The notes below the pieces were generated by a model, which searched no databases, was not told where the DNA came from, and worked only from the letters and a program-made list of their open reading frames with translations. A stretch of 56,672 nucleotides of DNA from Deltaproteobacteria bacterium (GTDB taxonomy: Bacteria > Myxococcota_A > Polyangia > Polyangiales > Ga0077539). Positions 25,270 to 33,006 of this stretch are shown here, piece after piece (the first letter of the stretch is position 1; each line of letters opens with the position of its first letter). Both the position numbers and the translations under genes were made by a program. The DNA lies in the NCBI GenBank assembly GCA_947477565.1, contig CANJUR010000025.1:1-56672 (forward strand). Direction: 5' to 3'.

Positions 25270-26097
25270 ATGCCTTTCACCCGAGAGATCGAGGTCGCAC
25301 TTACCGCAGCCCGCGCCGCGGCAGACCGGATTCGCGACCTCTACGCGAGCGGCGTCGAGGTTGCCTGGAAGGGTCACGATGACCCGGTCACGACCGCCGA
25401 CCGCGAGGCCAACGCGATGATCGTCGCGGCGCTCCACGCGGCGTTTCCCGACGACGGCATATGCGCAGAGGAGAGCGATGCGGCGGAATCCTCAGACGCC
25501 GCCGCGCGCGGGGGTCGATGCTGGTTCATCGACCCGCTCGACGGCACCAAGGACTTCGTTCAACGCAACGACGAGTTCTGCGTGATGGTCGGACTCGCGG
25601 TACATGGGCGCTCGGCGCTTGGCATCATCGTCGTCCCGATCACGGGGCTCGCGCTCGTCGGCGTCACCGGGGAGGGCGCGTGGTCGATCGATCCGGCCGG
25701 CACGCGGGTCCAACTCACGGTGCACCCCGTGACGTCAGTGCCCGCGGCCAGGATGATCGGCTCGCGCTCGCACCCACATCCCCGCGTCACGGCGCTCGGC
25801 GTGGCGCTCGGAGTCACCGACGTCCTCGCGCGGGGCAGCGTCGGCCTGAAGGTGGCAGCGGTGGCCACCGGAGAGTCCGATTTGTATGCCCATTTTGGTC
25901 GCGGTCCAAAGCTCTGGGACAGCTGCGCCCCGGAGGCCATCGCGCGCGGCGCGGGGGCCATGGTCACCGACACGCACGGACGCGAAATCATCTACGACAC
26001 AGCGGACCTCGGACTCGACGATGGGCTCGTCGTCGCCCACGCCGACCTGCATGCGGCTGCCCTCGAGGAGTTGGCCCGCCTCGCGACGGCCGGATAG
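25270..26097 (+). CDS. Inositol monophosphatase-superfamily phosphatase, CysQ-like
   Basis: The protein of 275 residues belongs to the lithium-sensitive, magnesium-dependent phosphatases. The metal-binding EES (about residues 66-68), the WFIDPLDGTKDF signature (85-96, ligands Asp88 and Asp91) and the second signature KLWDSCAPEAI (ligand Asp217) are all intact. The spacing and the KDF ending of the first motif favour 3'(2'),5'-bisphosphate nucleotidase (CysQ), which recycles adenosine 3',5'-bisphosphate from sulfate assimilation; histidinol-phosphatase or inositol-monophosphatase activity remains possible. No sulfur-assimilation genes are adjacent. Confidence 0.85.
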   Translation: MPFTREIEVALTAARAAADRIRDLYASGVEVAWKGHDDPVTTADREANAMIVAALHAAFPDDGICAEESDAAESSDAAARGGRCWFIDPLDGTKDFVQRNDEFCVMVGLAVHGRSALGIIVVPITGLALVGVTGEGAWSIDPAGTRVQLTVHPVTSVPAARMIGSRSHPHPRVTALGVALGVTDVLARGSVGLKVAAVATGESDLYAHFGRGPKLWDSCAPEAIARGAGAMVTDTHGREIIYDTADLGLDDGLVVAHADLHAAALEELARLATAG

Positions 26098-26132
26098 TCG
26101 GCGCTGCGCAGTGATCGGGTGGATGATATCGT

Positions 26133-26339
26133 ATGGCGGTGACGTTGCTGTCTGAACAACCGCTGACATGCCACGCATGTGACGCGGAAATCGAGGGAGA
26201 GCCCGCGGGTCTGGGGATGCTGCTGTTCGTGCGAGGCGACGAAGTGGTTCGTGAGGAACTGCCGCTGTGCGGGCGCTGCGCGCTAGCGATCTCGATGACT
26301 GCGCTCGACCGGATCTTCTTCGAAGAAGAAGAAGGCTGA
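26133..26339 (+). CDS. Small CxxC...CxxC protein
   Basis: The product has 68 residues and two Cys pairs, CHAC near residue 13 and CGRC near 46, the layout of a zinc-ribbon or other metal-binding knuckle. The C-terminus is acidic (FFEEEEG). No family is recognised. It lies 36 bases downstream of the cysQ-like gene and five bases upstream of the next start, so the two unknowns are probably co-transcribed. Confidence 0.65.
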   Translation: MAVTLLSEQPLTCHACDAEIEGEPAGLGMLLFVRGDEVVREELPLCGRCALAISMTALDRIFFEEEEG

Positions 26340-26343
26340 CGCC

Positions 26344-26928
26344 GTGTGGCCGGCGCGGGCCGCAATCAGTGCCATCGCGGCGCACGCGATGGTTTCTCCC
26401 GAGGCCATCGCGGAGGCCGAGGCGGAGGTGTCCGACGATGGTGATCTTGAGGCGCAGGTGATGGAGGCGTTCGGCGCCCTGGAGCGCGCGCAACCGGCCC
26501 TGGGTCGCTGGCTTCGTGTGGTCATCGCGCCCGTCTCTGACGACACCGCACAGTCCCTAGGATACTTCCTGTCGATCGTGGTTTTCCGTGCGTTTGATCA
26601 CGCATTTAGCCACCGAATGCGACCCGTCGATGATGACGCCCTGGCGGCGGTGCGAGCGACGTTCGAGTGGGACGAAGAGCTCCGCCGGGGAGACGCCGAC
26701 GAACTCCTGGAGAGCGACGACCTGGTGGCGATCGGCCAGCCGTACCTGATGTCGTTCGTGCGAGGACAGTTGGAGGCCGCGCTCGAACCCGACGAATACG
26801 GCGACCCTGTAGAGATCGACCTCGAGGCGATCGCCGCCGTGTACCGCGCTGTGCTGATCGAGATCCTGGCGTTGGGCCAGGCGCTCAGCTCGCCCAGGGG
26901 AGAGCGGACGAGCAAATTGTTATCCTAG
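26344..26928 (+). CDS. Hypothetical acidic helical protein
   Basis: The 194-residue product is rich in Ala, Glu and Asp and appears fully helical. No conserved motif or family is recognised. The GTG at 26344 follows the preceding stop by four bases, favouring translational coupling; an ATG at 26389 (MVSPEAIAEAEAEV) is a possible later start and would remove a short Ala-rich leader. A long stretch with GYFLSIVVFRAFDHAF could be a buried helix pair rather than a membrane segment. Codon use matches the genome, so I accept it as a gene. Confidence 0.6.
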   Translation: MWPARAAISAIAAHAMVSPEAIAEAEAEVSDDGDLEAQVMEAFGALERAQPALGRWLRVVIAPVSDDTAQSLGYFLSIVVFRAFDHAFSHRMRPVDDDALAAVRATFEWDEELRRGDADELLESDDLVAIGQPYLMSFVRGQLEAALEPDEYGDPVEIDLEAIAAVYRAVLIEILALGQALSSPRGERTSKLLS

Positions 26929-26954
26929 GGCGATTGGCCCTGGCGAACCGAAGC

Positions 26955-28151
26955 CTAGCGGCGCTTGACCTTCAGACCGAGGAAGGTGACGCCGACGATG
27001 CGCTCCTTCTGGAGGCGCTCACAGGTCGCGGATAGGTCTTCGGTGGTCGTGCGACCGGCGCGGGCGGCGACGATGTACTTGTCGATGAGGCCATGCCAGG
27101 CGAGCGTCTCGGCGGTCCCAAACACTGCCGCCGAGTCAACGATGATGTAACGGAATTCTCGGCGCAGTTGCCCCATCAGCACTGCCGCGGCTTCGGAAGA
27201 GAGGGCGGCGTGCGCGCTGGCGACGGCAGGCCCGGAGGGCATCAGGTTGAGGCTCGCCGTGATTCGGATGACATCCACCGGCATCGACGGATCATTTTGC
27301 CGAGCGGCAAGCACGCTGGTCAGGCCGAGGTCGCCATTGACCCCAAAGAGTTTGTGCTGCGAAGGATTGCGCAGTGATGCGTCGATGAGGAGAACCTGGA
27401 TGCGTCCGCCTTCCGCGAGGGCGAGCGCGAGGTTGGCTGCGGTGACACTCTTACCTTCGCCATCGCGGGCGGAGGTTACGACGATCACCTGCAGGTCGGG
27501 CTCTTGCTCAAGGCGGTAACGGAGTGTGCGAAACTGCGCGGCGGCGAAGCCGTCGGGGTGCGAAAGCAACACCAGGTCGTGCGAGAAATTATCGATGTGC
27601 TCCGCCGGGTTGATCCGGAGCATCGAGTAGCCTGGCGGGCTCCACGAAGGCATCGCATTGCGGACTCCAGCCTCCCCGAATGGAACCAGGCCGTATTCCG
27701 CAGCGGGCTCGTTGGGATCGACCACCGAACCATCGACGGCATAGTCGTGCCCGCCGTAGCCGTAGTCGTCCGTCTCCCCCTGCGGATTGAACATGTGCGT
27801 GCGAGCCTCACCGTAGGACTCCATCGGCGCGAGATGCGACCGCATCTGATCAGCAGTCAGGGTCATGGCCTCGGAGGAGTCATGGCCCACAGGCTGCCAA
27901 CCACCGGGGTTGGTCGGAAATCCACCAGGCGCCTCGCCGTAGCCGCCACCCTGCTGGAAAAGGGTTGCCGCGTCGGCAACCCGCGTCGCAGCATCCGAGT
28001 CAAGGAGTTCGTGCGCAGGAGCCGGTGCCGGTCCGTGCTCGGAGAAGTACCCTGCCAGCTCGTCACCCAACGGTTCGCGACCGCCACGATGGGGCGGCAC
28101 GTTCATCGTCGGAAACCGCGCTGGCGGCTTTCGGGAAGACTGATCGGCCAT
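26955..28151 (-). CDS. CpsD/CapB-like chain-length regulatory ATPase (BY-kinase family)
   Basis: The 398-residue product has a ~190-residue Pro/Gly/Glu-rich, probably disordered N-terminus and a C-terminal P-loop domain of the bacterial tyrosine-kinase/ParA-like group that controls exopolysaccharide polymerisation. The Walker A is TSARDGEGKSVTAANLALAL, Walker A' is VLLIDASLRNPSQHKLFG, and Walker B is YIIVDSAAV. The usual Tyr-rich C-terminal tail is missing: the protein ends VTFLGLKVKRR with no Tyr cluster, so autophosphorylation as in CpsD/Wzc is doubtful. The Wzz-like membrane activator is also not fused. It lies 86 bases downstream of a sugar-phosphate transferase gene on the same strand, supporting a role in polysaccharide export. 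Confidence 0.82.
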   Translation of the reverse strand: MADQSSRKPPARFPTMNVPPHRGGREPLGDELAGYFSEHGPAPAPAHELLDSDAATRVADAATLFQQGGGYGEAPGGFPTNPGGWQPVGHDSSEAMTLTADQMRSHLAPMESYGEARTHMFNPQGETDDYGYGGHDYAVDGSVVDPNEPAAEYGLVPFGEAGVRNAMPSWSPPGYSMLRINPAEHIDNFSHDLVLLSHPDGFAAAQFRTLRYRLEQEPDLQVIVVTSARDGEGKSVTAANLALALAEGGRIQVLLIDASLRNPSQHKLFGVNGDLGLTSVLAARQNDPSMPVDVIRITASLNLMPSGPAVASAHAALSSEAAAVLMGQLRREFRYIIVDSAAVFGTAETLAWHGLIDKYIVAARAGRTTTEDLSATCERLQKERIVGVTFLGLKVKRR

Positions 28152-28237
28152 CGTTGACGCACTCGCCTCGTTTCAGAGCCGAAGTCCTACGCGTTCACGT
28201 TGCTCCGCGTCAAACTTCTTACGGAAGGACTACAGGG

Positions 28238-28963
28238 TTATCGACCGCCAGCACCCAACATCACCGCGGGTGTTCGCAGCATGATCTCGAGGTCGGTCTT
28301 CACGAAGCCCCAGAAGTCCTCCAACCGGGCGGCGTAGGCCAGATCGTAGAGGAGCTTGGTGCGCATATCGTCTGCGATCGAGCCCTCCAGCTCCTCCAGT
28401 TTGAAGGGGTTGAGCAGAGTGCTCTTCAGCGTCGCGATGGCAGAGTTCTCGGGCATACGACCGAGGTAATCGAGAGAGATCTGAGCAAGCCCGGTGATGC
28501 CGGGACGCACCATCCGGGTGCGCTCCTCGAACATCGGGATGGCTGCGCAGAGGGTTCGCACCAACTCTGGCCGCTCCGGCCGCGGACCGACAATGGACAT
28601 GTCCCCGCGGAGCACGTTCCAGAACTGCGGGATCTCGTCCAGCCGGGTCTTCCGAAGAAACTTACCGACTCGGGTAATCCGGTCATCGTTGGTGCTTGCG
28701 AACTTCGCGCGCCCATCCTTCTCGGAATCGATGTGCATCGACCGAAACTTCCACATCCGGAACGTGGGCAGCTCCCGAGCGTTCTCCCAGGGGGCCGTCG
28801 GGTGCGTTCGCCCCACGCGTTCCTGCGAGTAGAAGATGGGGCCGGGGTTGTCGGCGTAGAGCGCAGCGGCGATCAACGGATACAAAGGCGCGGTAGCCCA
28901 TAGCGCCGCGCTGGCACCCACAACGTCGATCGCACGCTTGACGACAGAGACCTTCCAATCCAT
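28238..28963 (-). CDS. Polyprenyl-phosphate sugar-1-phosphate transferase
   Basis: The 241-residue protein is the catalytic core of the bacterial sugar transferase family (PglC/WbaP/EpsE type), which moves a sugar-1-phosphate from a nucleotide sugar to undecaprenyl phosphate to start polysaccharide repeat synthesis. An N-terminal re-entrant membrane helix ([20 protein letters not shown]) is followed by the signature [55 protein letters not shown] and [12 protein letters not shown]. The large multi-span N-terminal half of WbaP/WcaJ is absent, so it is of the small PglC-like type. It precedes the CpsD-like ATPase. Divergent from rplM. Confidence 0.92.
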   Translation of the reverse strand: MDWKVSVVKRAIDVVGASAALWATAPLYPLIAAALYADNPGPIFYSQERVGRTHPTAPWENARELPTFRMWKFRSMHIDSEKDGRAKFASTNDDRITRVGKFLRKTRLDEIPQFWNVLRGDMSIVGPRPERPELVRTLCAAIPMFEERTRMVRPGITGLAQISLDYLGRMPENSAIATLKSTLLNPFKLEELEGSIADDMRTKLLYDLAYAARLEDFWGFVKTDLEIMLRTPAVMLGAGGR

Positions 28964-29172
28964 CGGACGTCAGGTTGACATACCAGCGCACAATCGACGT
29001 CGGCAAGCGGCGCAGTCGTAGGTCGCACCGGCAGAGCGGCCTCTGGACACGGTCGGAGGACGTCTTGACATGCTCCCGTGGATCAGTAGTCTCCCGGCCT
29101 CCCGACGCCCCACTCAGGGTTGTCGATGATTCGTTTCCCCATAGAACTCCAGCCCAGGTCGAAATCCTCCCG

Positions 29173-29604
29173 ATGGACACGTACACCGCTCCCGTCAATG
29201 CCGAACGCTCCTGGTACATCGTCGATGCGACCGATCGCCCGCTCGGGCGTCTCGCGAGCGACATCGCCCGGGTGTTGCGCGGCAAGCACCGCCCGACGTT
29301 CACCACGAACATCGACGCCGGCGATTTCGTGGTCGTGATCAACGCCGAGAAGGTCGCCCTGACCGGCTCGAAGCTGACCACGAAGTTCTATTACAACTAC
29401 TCGGGCACCATCGGTGGCCTGCGCAAGCGCGCGGTCGGCGACATGCTCAAGCACAAGCCAGAGTTTCCCGTGGAAAAGGCCGTGAAGGGCATGCTCCCGC
29501 ACAACAGCCTCGGCCGCGCTCAGGGCCTTAAGCTCAAGGTCTATGCCGGCGCCGAGCACCCGCACGCTGCACAGCAGCCGGTCGCCCTCCCCCTCCAGTT
29601 CTGA
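29173..29604 (+). CDS. rplM: 50S ribosomal protein L13
   Basis: The 143-residue product is L13, an early-assembling protein of the large subunit. It shows [19 protein letters not shown] near the start, [22 protein letters not shown] in the middle, and the conserved [16 protein letters not shown] and [16 protein letters not shown] near the end. The ATG at 29173 (MDTYTAPVN) gives family-normal length; the frame is open upstream for about 200 bases but that part has no L13 character. It is followed 25 bases later by rpsI, the usual pairing. The 209-base region before it, shared with the divergent transferase gene, must hold its promoter. Confidence 0.97.
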   Translation: MDTYTAPVNAERSWYIVDATDRPLGRLASDIARVLRGKHRPTFTTNIDAGDFVVVINAEKVALTGSKLTTKFYYNYSGTIGGLRKRAVGDMLKHKPEFPVEKAVKGMLPHNSLGRAQGLKLKVYAGAEHPHAAQQPVALPLQF

Positions 29605-29628
29605 TCGATCCTACCGAAGGCACCTACG

Positions 29629-30024
29629 ATGCAGACCGCCGACCGCCACTTCTCCACGGGCAAGCGCAAGACCGCTGTCGCCCGCGTCATTCTCCGGCCC
29701 GGCTCGGGCAATATCCTCGTCAATCGGCGGCCGTACGATCAGTACTTCCCGCGTCAGGCCTCGCAGCTGCTGATCCTGCAGCCGTTTGAGATCGTCGAGG
29801 CGATCGGCCGCTACGACATCGAAGCCAACGTTGCCGGCGGCGGCCTCGCGGCCCAGGCCGACGCGGTTCGCTTCGGCATCGCCCGCGCGCTGACCTCCGT
29901 CGATTCCGAGCGTCGTACGCCACTCAAGCGAGCCGGTCTCCTGACCCGCGACGCCCGCAAGAAGGAGCGCAAGAAGTACGGTCAGCCGGGCGCACGTAAG
30001 CGCTTCCAGTACTCCAAGCGCTAG
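29629..30024 (+). CDS. rpsI: 30S ribosomal protein S9
   Basis: The protein has 131 residues: FSTGKRKTAVARVILRPGSG at the N-terminus, NRRPYDQYFPR, and the basic C-terminal tail ending KKYGQPGARKRFQYSKR, whose last Arg contacts the P-site tRNA. All landmarks and the length are normal. Co-transcribed with rplM; a GAAGG ribosome site lies about 13 bases before the ATG. S9 sits on the head of the small subunit. Confidence 0.98.
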   Translation: MQTADRHFSTGKRKTAVARVILRPGSGNILVNRRPYDQYFPRQASQLLILQPFEIVEAIGRYDIEANVAGGGLAAQADAVRFGIARALTSVDSERRTPLKRAGLLTRDARKKERKKYGQPGARKRFQYSKR

Positions 30025-30087
30025 TCGCTCCGCCTCCCCTTCTCCGCCCCGCCCCCCCCTACTCCGTTCCCTCACAGAGGTCCCTCC

Positions 30088-31146
30088 ATGGAACGTCCTC
30101 GCGCTCGAGTCGCGATCGTCGGCGCCACGGGTTACACCGGCGCCGAACTCTTGCGCCTGCTGCTCCAGCACCGCTCGGTCACCATCACCGCACTCTACGC
30201 GCGGGAGAGGCTTACCCCCCGGGTGTCCTCCGTCCTGCCCGCACTCACTGGACTCTGCGACCTGCCCATCGAGCCCTTTGACGCCGACGACGTCGCCCGC
30301 CGCGCCGACGTGGCGTTCTGCGCACTGCCCCACGGCGCCTCCATCGCATGCGTCGAGGCGCTCGTCGCCCGTGGACTCCGCGTGCTCGACCTCTCGGCGG
30401 ACTTTCGTCTGCGCGACGCAAACCTTTACCAGACCTGGTATGGAGCCTCCCACGCTGCGCCCGCGCTCCTCGCAGAGGCAGTCTACGGGCTCCCCGAGTT
30501 GCATCGCGAGCGACTCCGCGACGCCCGACTCGTGGCAGTTCCAGGGTGCTATCCCACCGCGAGTACCTTGCCGCTCCTGCCGTTGCTCGCCGCGGGAATG
30601 GTGCGCTCCGAGCGCATCGTGATTCACGCGCTATCGGGCGTCTCCGGCGCCGGCCGGACACCCGCACCGAGCACGCATTTCCCCGAAACCGGGGAAGGCG
30701 CACGCAACTACAAGGTCGCAGGGACACACAGGCATACGCCCGAGATCGAGCAGGTGCTCGGTGACGTGATCGGCGTCGCGCCGACTGTGACCTTCACGCC
30801 GACGCTAGCCCCGATGACCCGCGGGATTCTCTCGACGCAGTACGCCGACCTGGCGCGCGAGGGCGTCACGGTGGAAGCGATGGTGGCCGAAGCGAGGCGC
30901 TACTTCGCCGGCTCGCCTTCGGTCGCAGTACTCGACCCAGGCGTCGCACCCGACACACTCTGGGTGCGCGGCTCAAACCGCGCGCTGGTGGGCTATGCCA
31001 TCGATGCCCGGGCCGGACGCGTGGTGGCAATGGCCGCCATCGACAACCTGGTAAAAGGCGCTTCGGGGCAGGCGATACAGTGCATGAACCTCCTGCTCGG
31101 CGAGGACGAGGGAGAGGGGCTGCGCGGGGCGGGGATGTTCCCGTGA
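30088..31146 (+). CDS. argC: N-acetyl-gamma-glutamyl-phosphate reductase
   Basis: This 352-residue enzyme reduces N-acetylglutamyl phosphate to the semialdehyde with NADPH, the third step of arginine synthesis. The N-terminal dinucleotide motif is VAIVGATGYTGAELLRLL. The catalytic Cys154 is in VAVPGCYPTAST, and the general base His214 in THRHTPEIEQ. The family block LSGVSGAGRTP and the ending NLVKGASGQAIQCMNLLLG are present, placing it in the long (type 1) ArgC group. An AGAGG ribosome site precedes the ATG. It follows rpsI by 63 bases, so arginine synthesis is attached to a ribosomal-protein transcript; other arg genes are not in the window. Confidence 0.97.
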   Translation: MERPRARVAIVGATGYTGAELLRLLLQHRSVTITALYARERLTPRVSSVLPALTGLCDLPIEPFDADDVARRADVAFCALPHGASIACVEALVARGLRVLDLSADFRLRDANLYQTWYGASHAAPALLAEAVYGLPELHRERLRDARLVAVPGCYPTASTLPLLPLLAAGMVRSERIVIHALSGVSGAGRTPAPSTHFPETGEGARNYKVAGTHRHTPEIEQVLGDVIGVAPTVTFTPTLAPMTRGILSTQYADLAREGVTVEAMVAEARRYFAGSPSVAVLDPGVAPDTLWVRGSNRALVGYAIDARAGRVVAMAAIDNLVKGASGQAIQCMNLLLGEDEGEGLRGAGMFP

Positions 31147-31167
31147 GAATGTGTATGCTCGCGCGCC

Positions 31168-31839
31168 ATGCCTGTGGATATCGAGATCATCAAAGACCTC
31201 ACCGCGCAGACTCCCAGTGACCGCGGCTACCTCAAAGTTCGTCGCTTAACGCTACGCACCCGCTACGCCGACGGCACCGTAAGCGAGGAGTATCGGTACG
31301 ACGTGGTCGACCGAGCCGCGCTCGATGCCGTCGTCGTATTGATGTGGGCCGCGCGAACGGACGCGCCCAGCGACCCACTGGTGTGCGTGCGCAAACAACT
31401 CCGACCGCCGCTGTTGCTGCGCTTAGGGCGCGAACTCGTAGTGCCCGACGCGAGTACCGAACTCGAGTTGTGGGAGCTCCCGGCGGGACTCATCGAACCG
31501 GATGAACGCGGCGAGGAGGGAGTGCTCGAGTGCGCGCGCCGCGAGACCGAAGAAGAAACCGGGTTCTCCCTGCCGAGGGGAGAGTTCGCGCGAATGGGCG
31601 TGGCGGTGTTCCTCTCTCCGGGGCTTTGCGCGGAGAAGATTCATATCGTGAAGGTACGGGTGCCAGACCCAACGCACGCAGTGGTGGCGAAGGGCGACGG
31701 CGTCGTCGAAGCGGGAGCAACGGTGGCCTGGTGGCCCCTCTCCGAGTGCCTCGCGCGCACGGAGGACGGCGTGATCGAGGACGCAAAGACTGAACTGGCA
31801 CTGCGAAGGTTGCGCGCGGAGCTCGAGCGCGGAGGCTGA
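31168..31839 (+). CDS. NUDIX hydrolase
   Basis: The 223-residue product contains a Nudix box, GLIEPDERGEEGVLECARRE followed by TEEETGF (about residues 109-135), which fits GX5EX7REUXEEXGU and binds the divalent metals that cleave nucleoside diphosphate-X bonds. The preceding strand ELELWELPAGLIEP is typical of ADP-ribose pyrophosphatase-like members. The insert after the box (VFLSPGLCAEKIHIVKVRV) matches the same group, so ADP-ribose or a related sugar nucleotide is the likeliest substrate, unproven. The stop is three bases before the nadK start, which suggests a shared NAD(P)-linked transcript. Confidence 0.88.
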   Translation: MPVDIEIIKDLTAQTPSDRGYLKVRRLTLRTRYADGTVSEEYRYDVVDRAALDAVVVLMWAARTDAPSDPLVCVRKQLRPPLLLRLGRELVVPDASTELELWELPAGLIEPDERGEEGVLECARRETEEETGFSLPRGEFARMGVAVFLSPGLCAEKIHIVKVRVPDPTHAVVAKGDGVVEAGATVAWWPLSECLARTEDGVIEDAKTELALRRLRAELERGG

Positions 31840-31842
31840 GGG

Positions 31843-33006
31843 ATGCCAGACCTGCGCCGCGTCCTGGTGTTCGCGAAGCGCACCGCGTACGACCAATACA
31901 TTCGCCAGCAGGGCGTTCCTCGAGTGAAGGAGCTCCTCGCCCGTGGAGATGTCACCGTCGCTCGGATGATGCGGGCCGACGAACATCACCAGCGCACCGT
32001 CGATGAGGTACTGCGGGCCCTGGAAGCTCTCGGCGCAAAGACCACATTGCGCTACCGCGACCGACTCGAGACCCTCGACGCCTACGACCTCGTGGTCACT
32101 GTGGGTGGCGACGGGACGTTGCTCTGGGCTAGCCACGTCGTGGGAGACACCCCGATGCTCGGGGTCAACTCGGCGCCGCAAGACTCCGTCGGATTCCTCT
32201 GCGGAACGCGCATGGGCGAGGTGTTGCCGCACCTCGAGGCGATCGCGAAGGGCACCGCGCCTCGGGTGAAGTTGGCCCGGATGCAGGTGTCCGTCGATGC
32301 AGAGGTGGTTCACCGCCGAGTGCTCAACGATGTGCTCTTCGCCAACCCTCACCCGGCGCACACATCGCGCTACCTCGTGTCGTTTCGGGGTGTGCTCGAA
32401 GAGCAGAAATCATCGGGACTCTGGGTGTCCACCGGGGCTGGCTCCACCGCCGCGATCCGTAGCGCCGGCGGACGCCTCCTCTCGCTTCGCTCAAGGCTTC
32501 TGCAGTTCGTTGTCCGTGAGCCCTACACCCCCGACGGCGCACCCTATGCGCTCCCCCGCGGGCTCGTTCACCCCGGCGAACGCCTCGAAATCTTCAACAA
32601 GATGAGGGAGTGTCGGCTCTACGTGGATGGACCGCGCATCTCGCTGCCGGTGGAGCTCGGTCAGCGAGTGACCTTTTCCACCTCCGACGAGCCGCTGACC
32701 TTGATGGGGGTGTCGACCCGTGCCGTGTCCGAGCGACAACGACACAGCACGGTCGACGGCGATGACGTCAGTGATGCCGGTGATGATGCCCGTGCGACGG
32801 GGGCGCAGTCGGGGTCTCCGGCGCGGTCGGCGTTGCTGCCGGAGTCGCAGTCGGGGTCGGGGTCGGGGTCGCAACCAGAGTCTCGGGCACAACCGGAGTC
32901 GGGGTCGCAACCGGAGTCTCGGGCACAACCGGGGTCGGGATCGCAACCGGGGGCGCGGGCACAACCGGGGTCGCGGGCGCGGCGGGCGCTCCCCCCGAGA
33001 CGATGA
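31843..33006 (+). CDS. nadK: NAD kinase with low-complexity C-terminal tail
   Basis: The enzyme phosphorylates NAD to NADP with ATP. The GGDGT motif (residues 88-92, in VVTVGGDGTLLWASH), the NSAPQDSVGFLC block and the substrate-binding STGAGSTAAIRSAGG segment are clear, and the fold ends normally with LGQRVTFSTSDEPLTLMGVS near residue 295. Some 85 further residues follow, composed mainly of Ser, Gln, Pro, Gly, Arg and Ala in imperfect repeats such as GSQPESRAQPGSGSQPGARA. They are read from DNA that on the other strand encodes the Pro-rich end of the OmpA-family protein. The tail is probably a by-product of lacking a stop codon rather than functional, but it should be translated. Confidence 0.92.
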   Translation: MPDLRRVLVFAKRTAYDQYIRQQGVPRVKELLARGDVTVARMMRADEHHQRTVDEVLRALEALGAKTTLRYRDRLETLDAYDLVVTVGGDGTLLWASHVVGDTPMLGVNSAPQDSVGFLCGTRMGEVLPHLEAIAKGTAPRVKLARMQVSVDAEVVHRRVLNDVLFANPHPAHTSRYLVSFRGVLEEQKSSGLWVSTGAGSTAAIRSAGGRLLSLRSRLLQFVVREPYTPDGAPYALPRGLVHPGERLEIFNKMRECRLYVDGPRISLPVELGQRVTFSTSDEPLTLMGVSTRAVSERQRHSTVDGDDVSDAGDDARATGAQSGSPARSALLPESQSGSGSGSQPESRAQPESGSQPESRAQPGSGSQPGARAQPGSRARRALPPRR

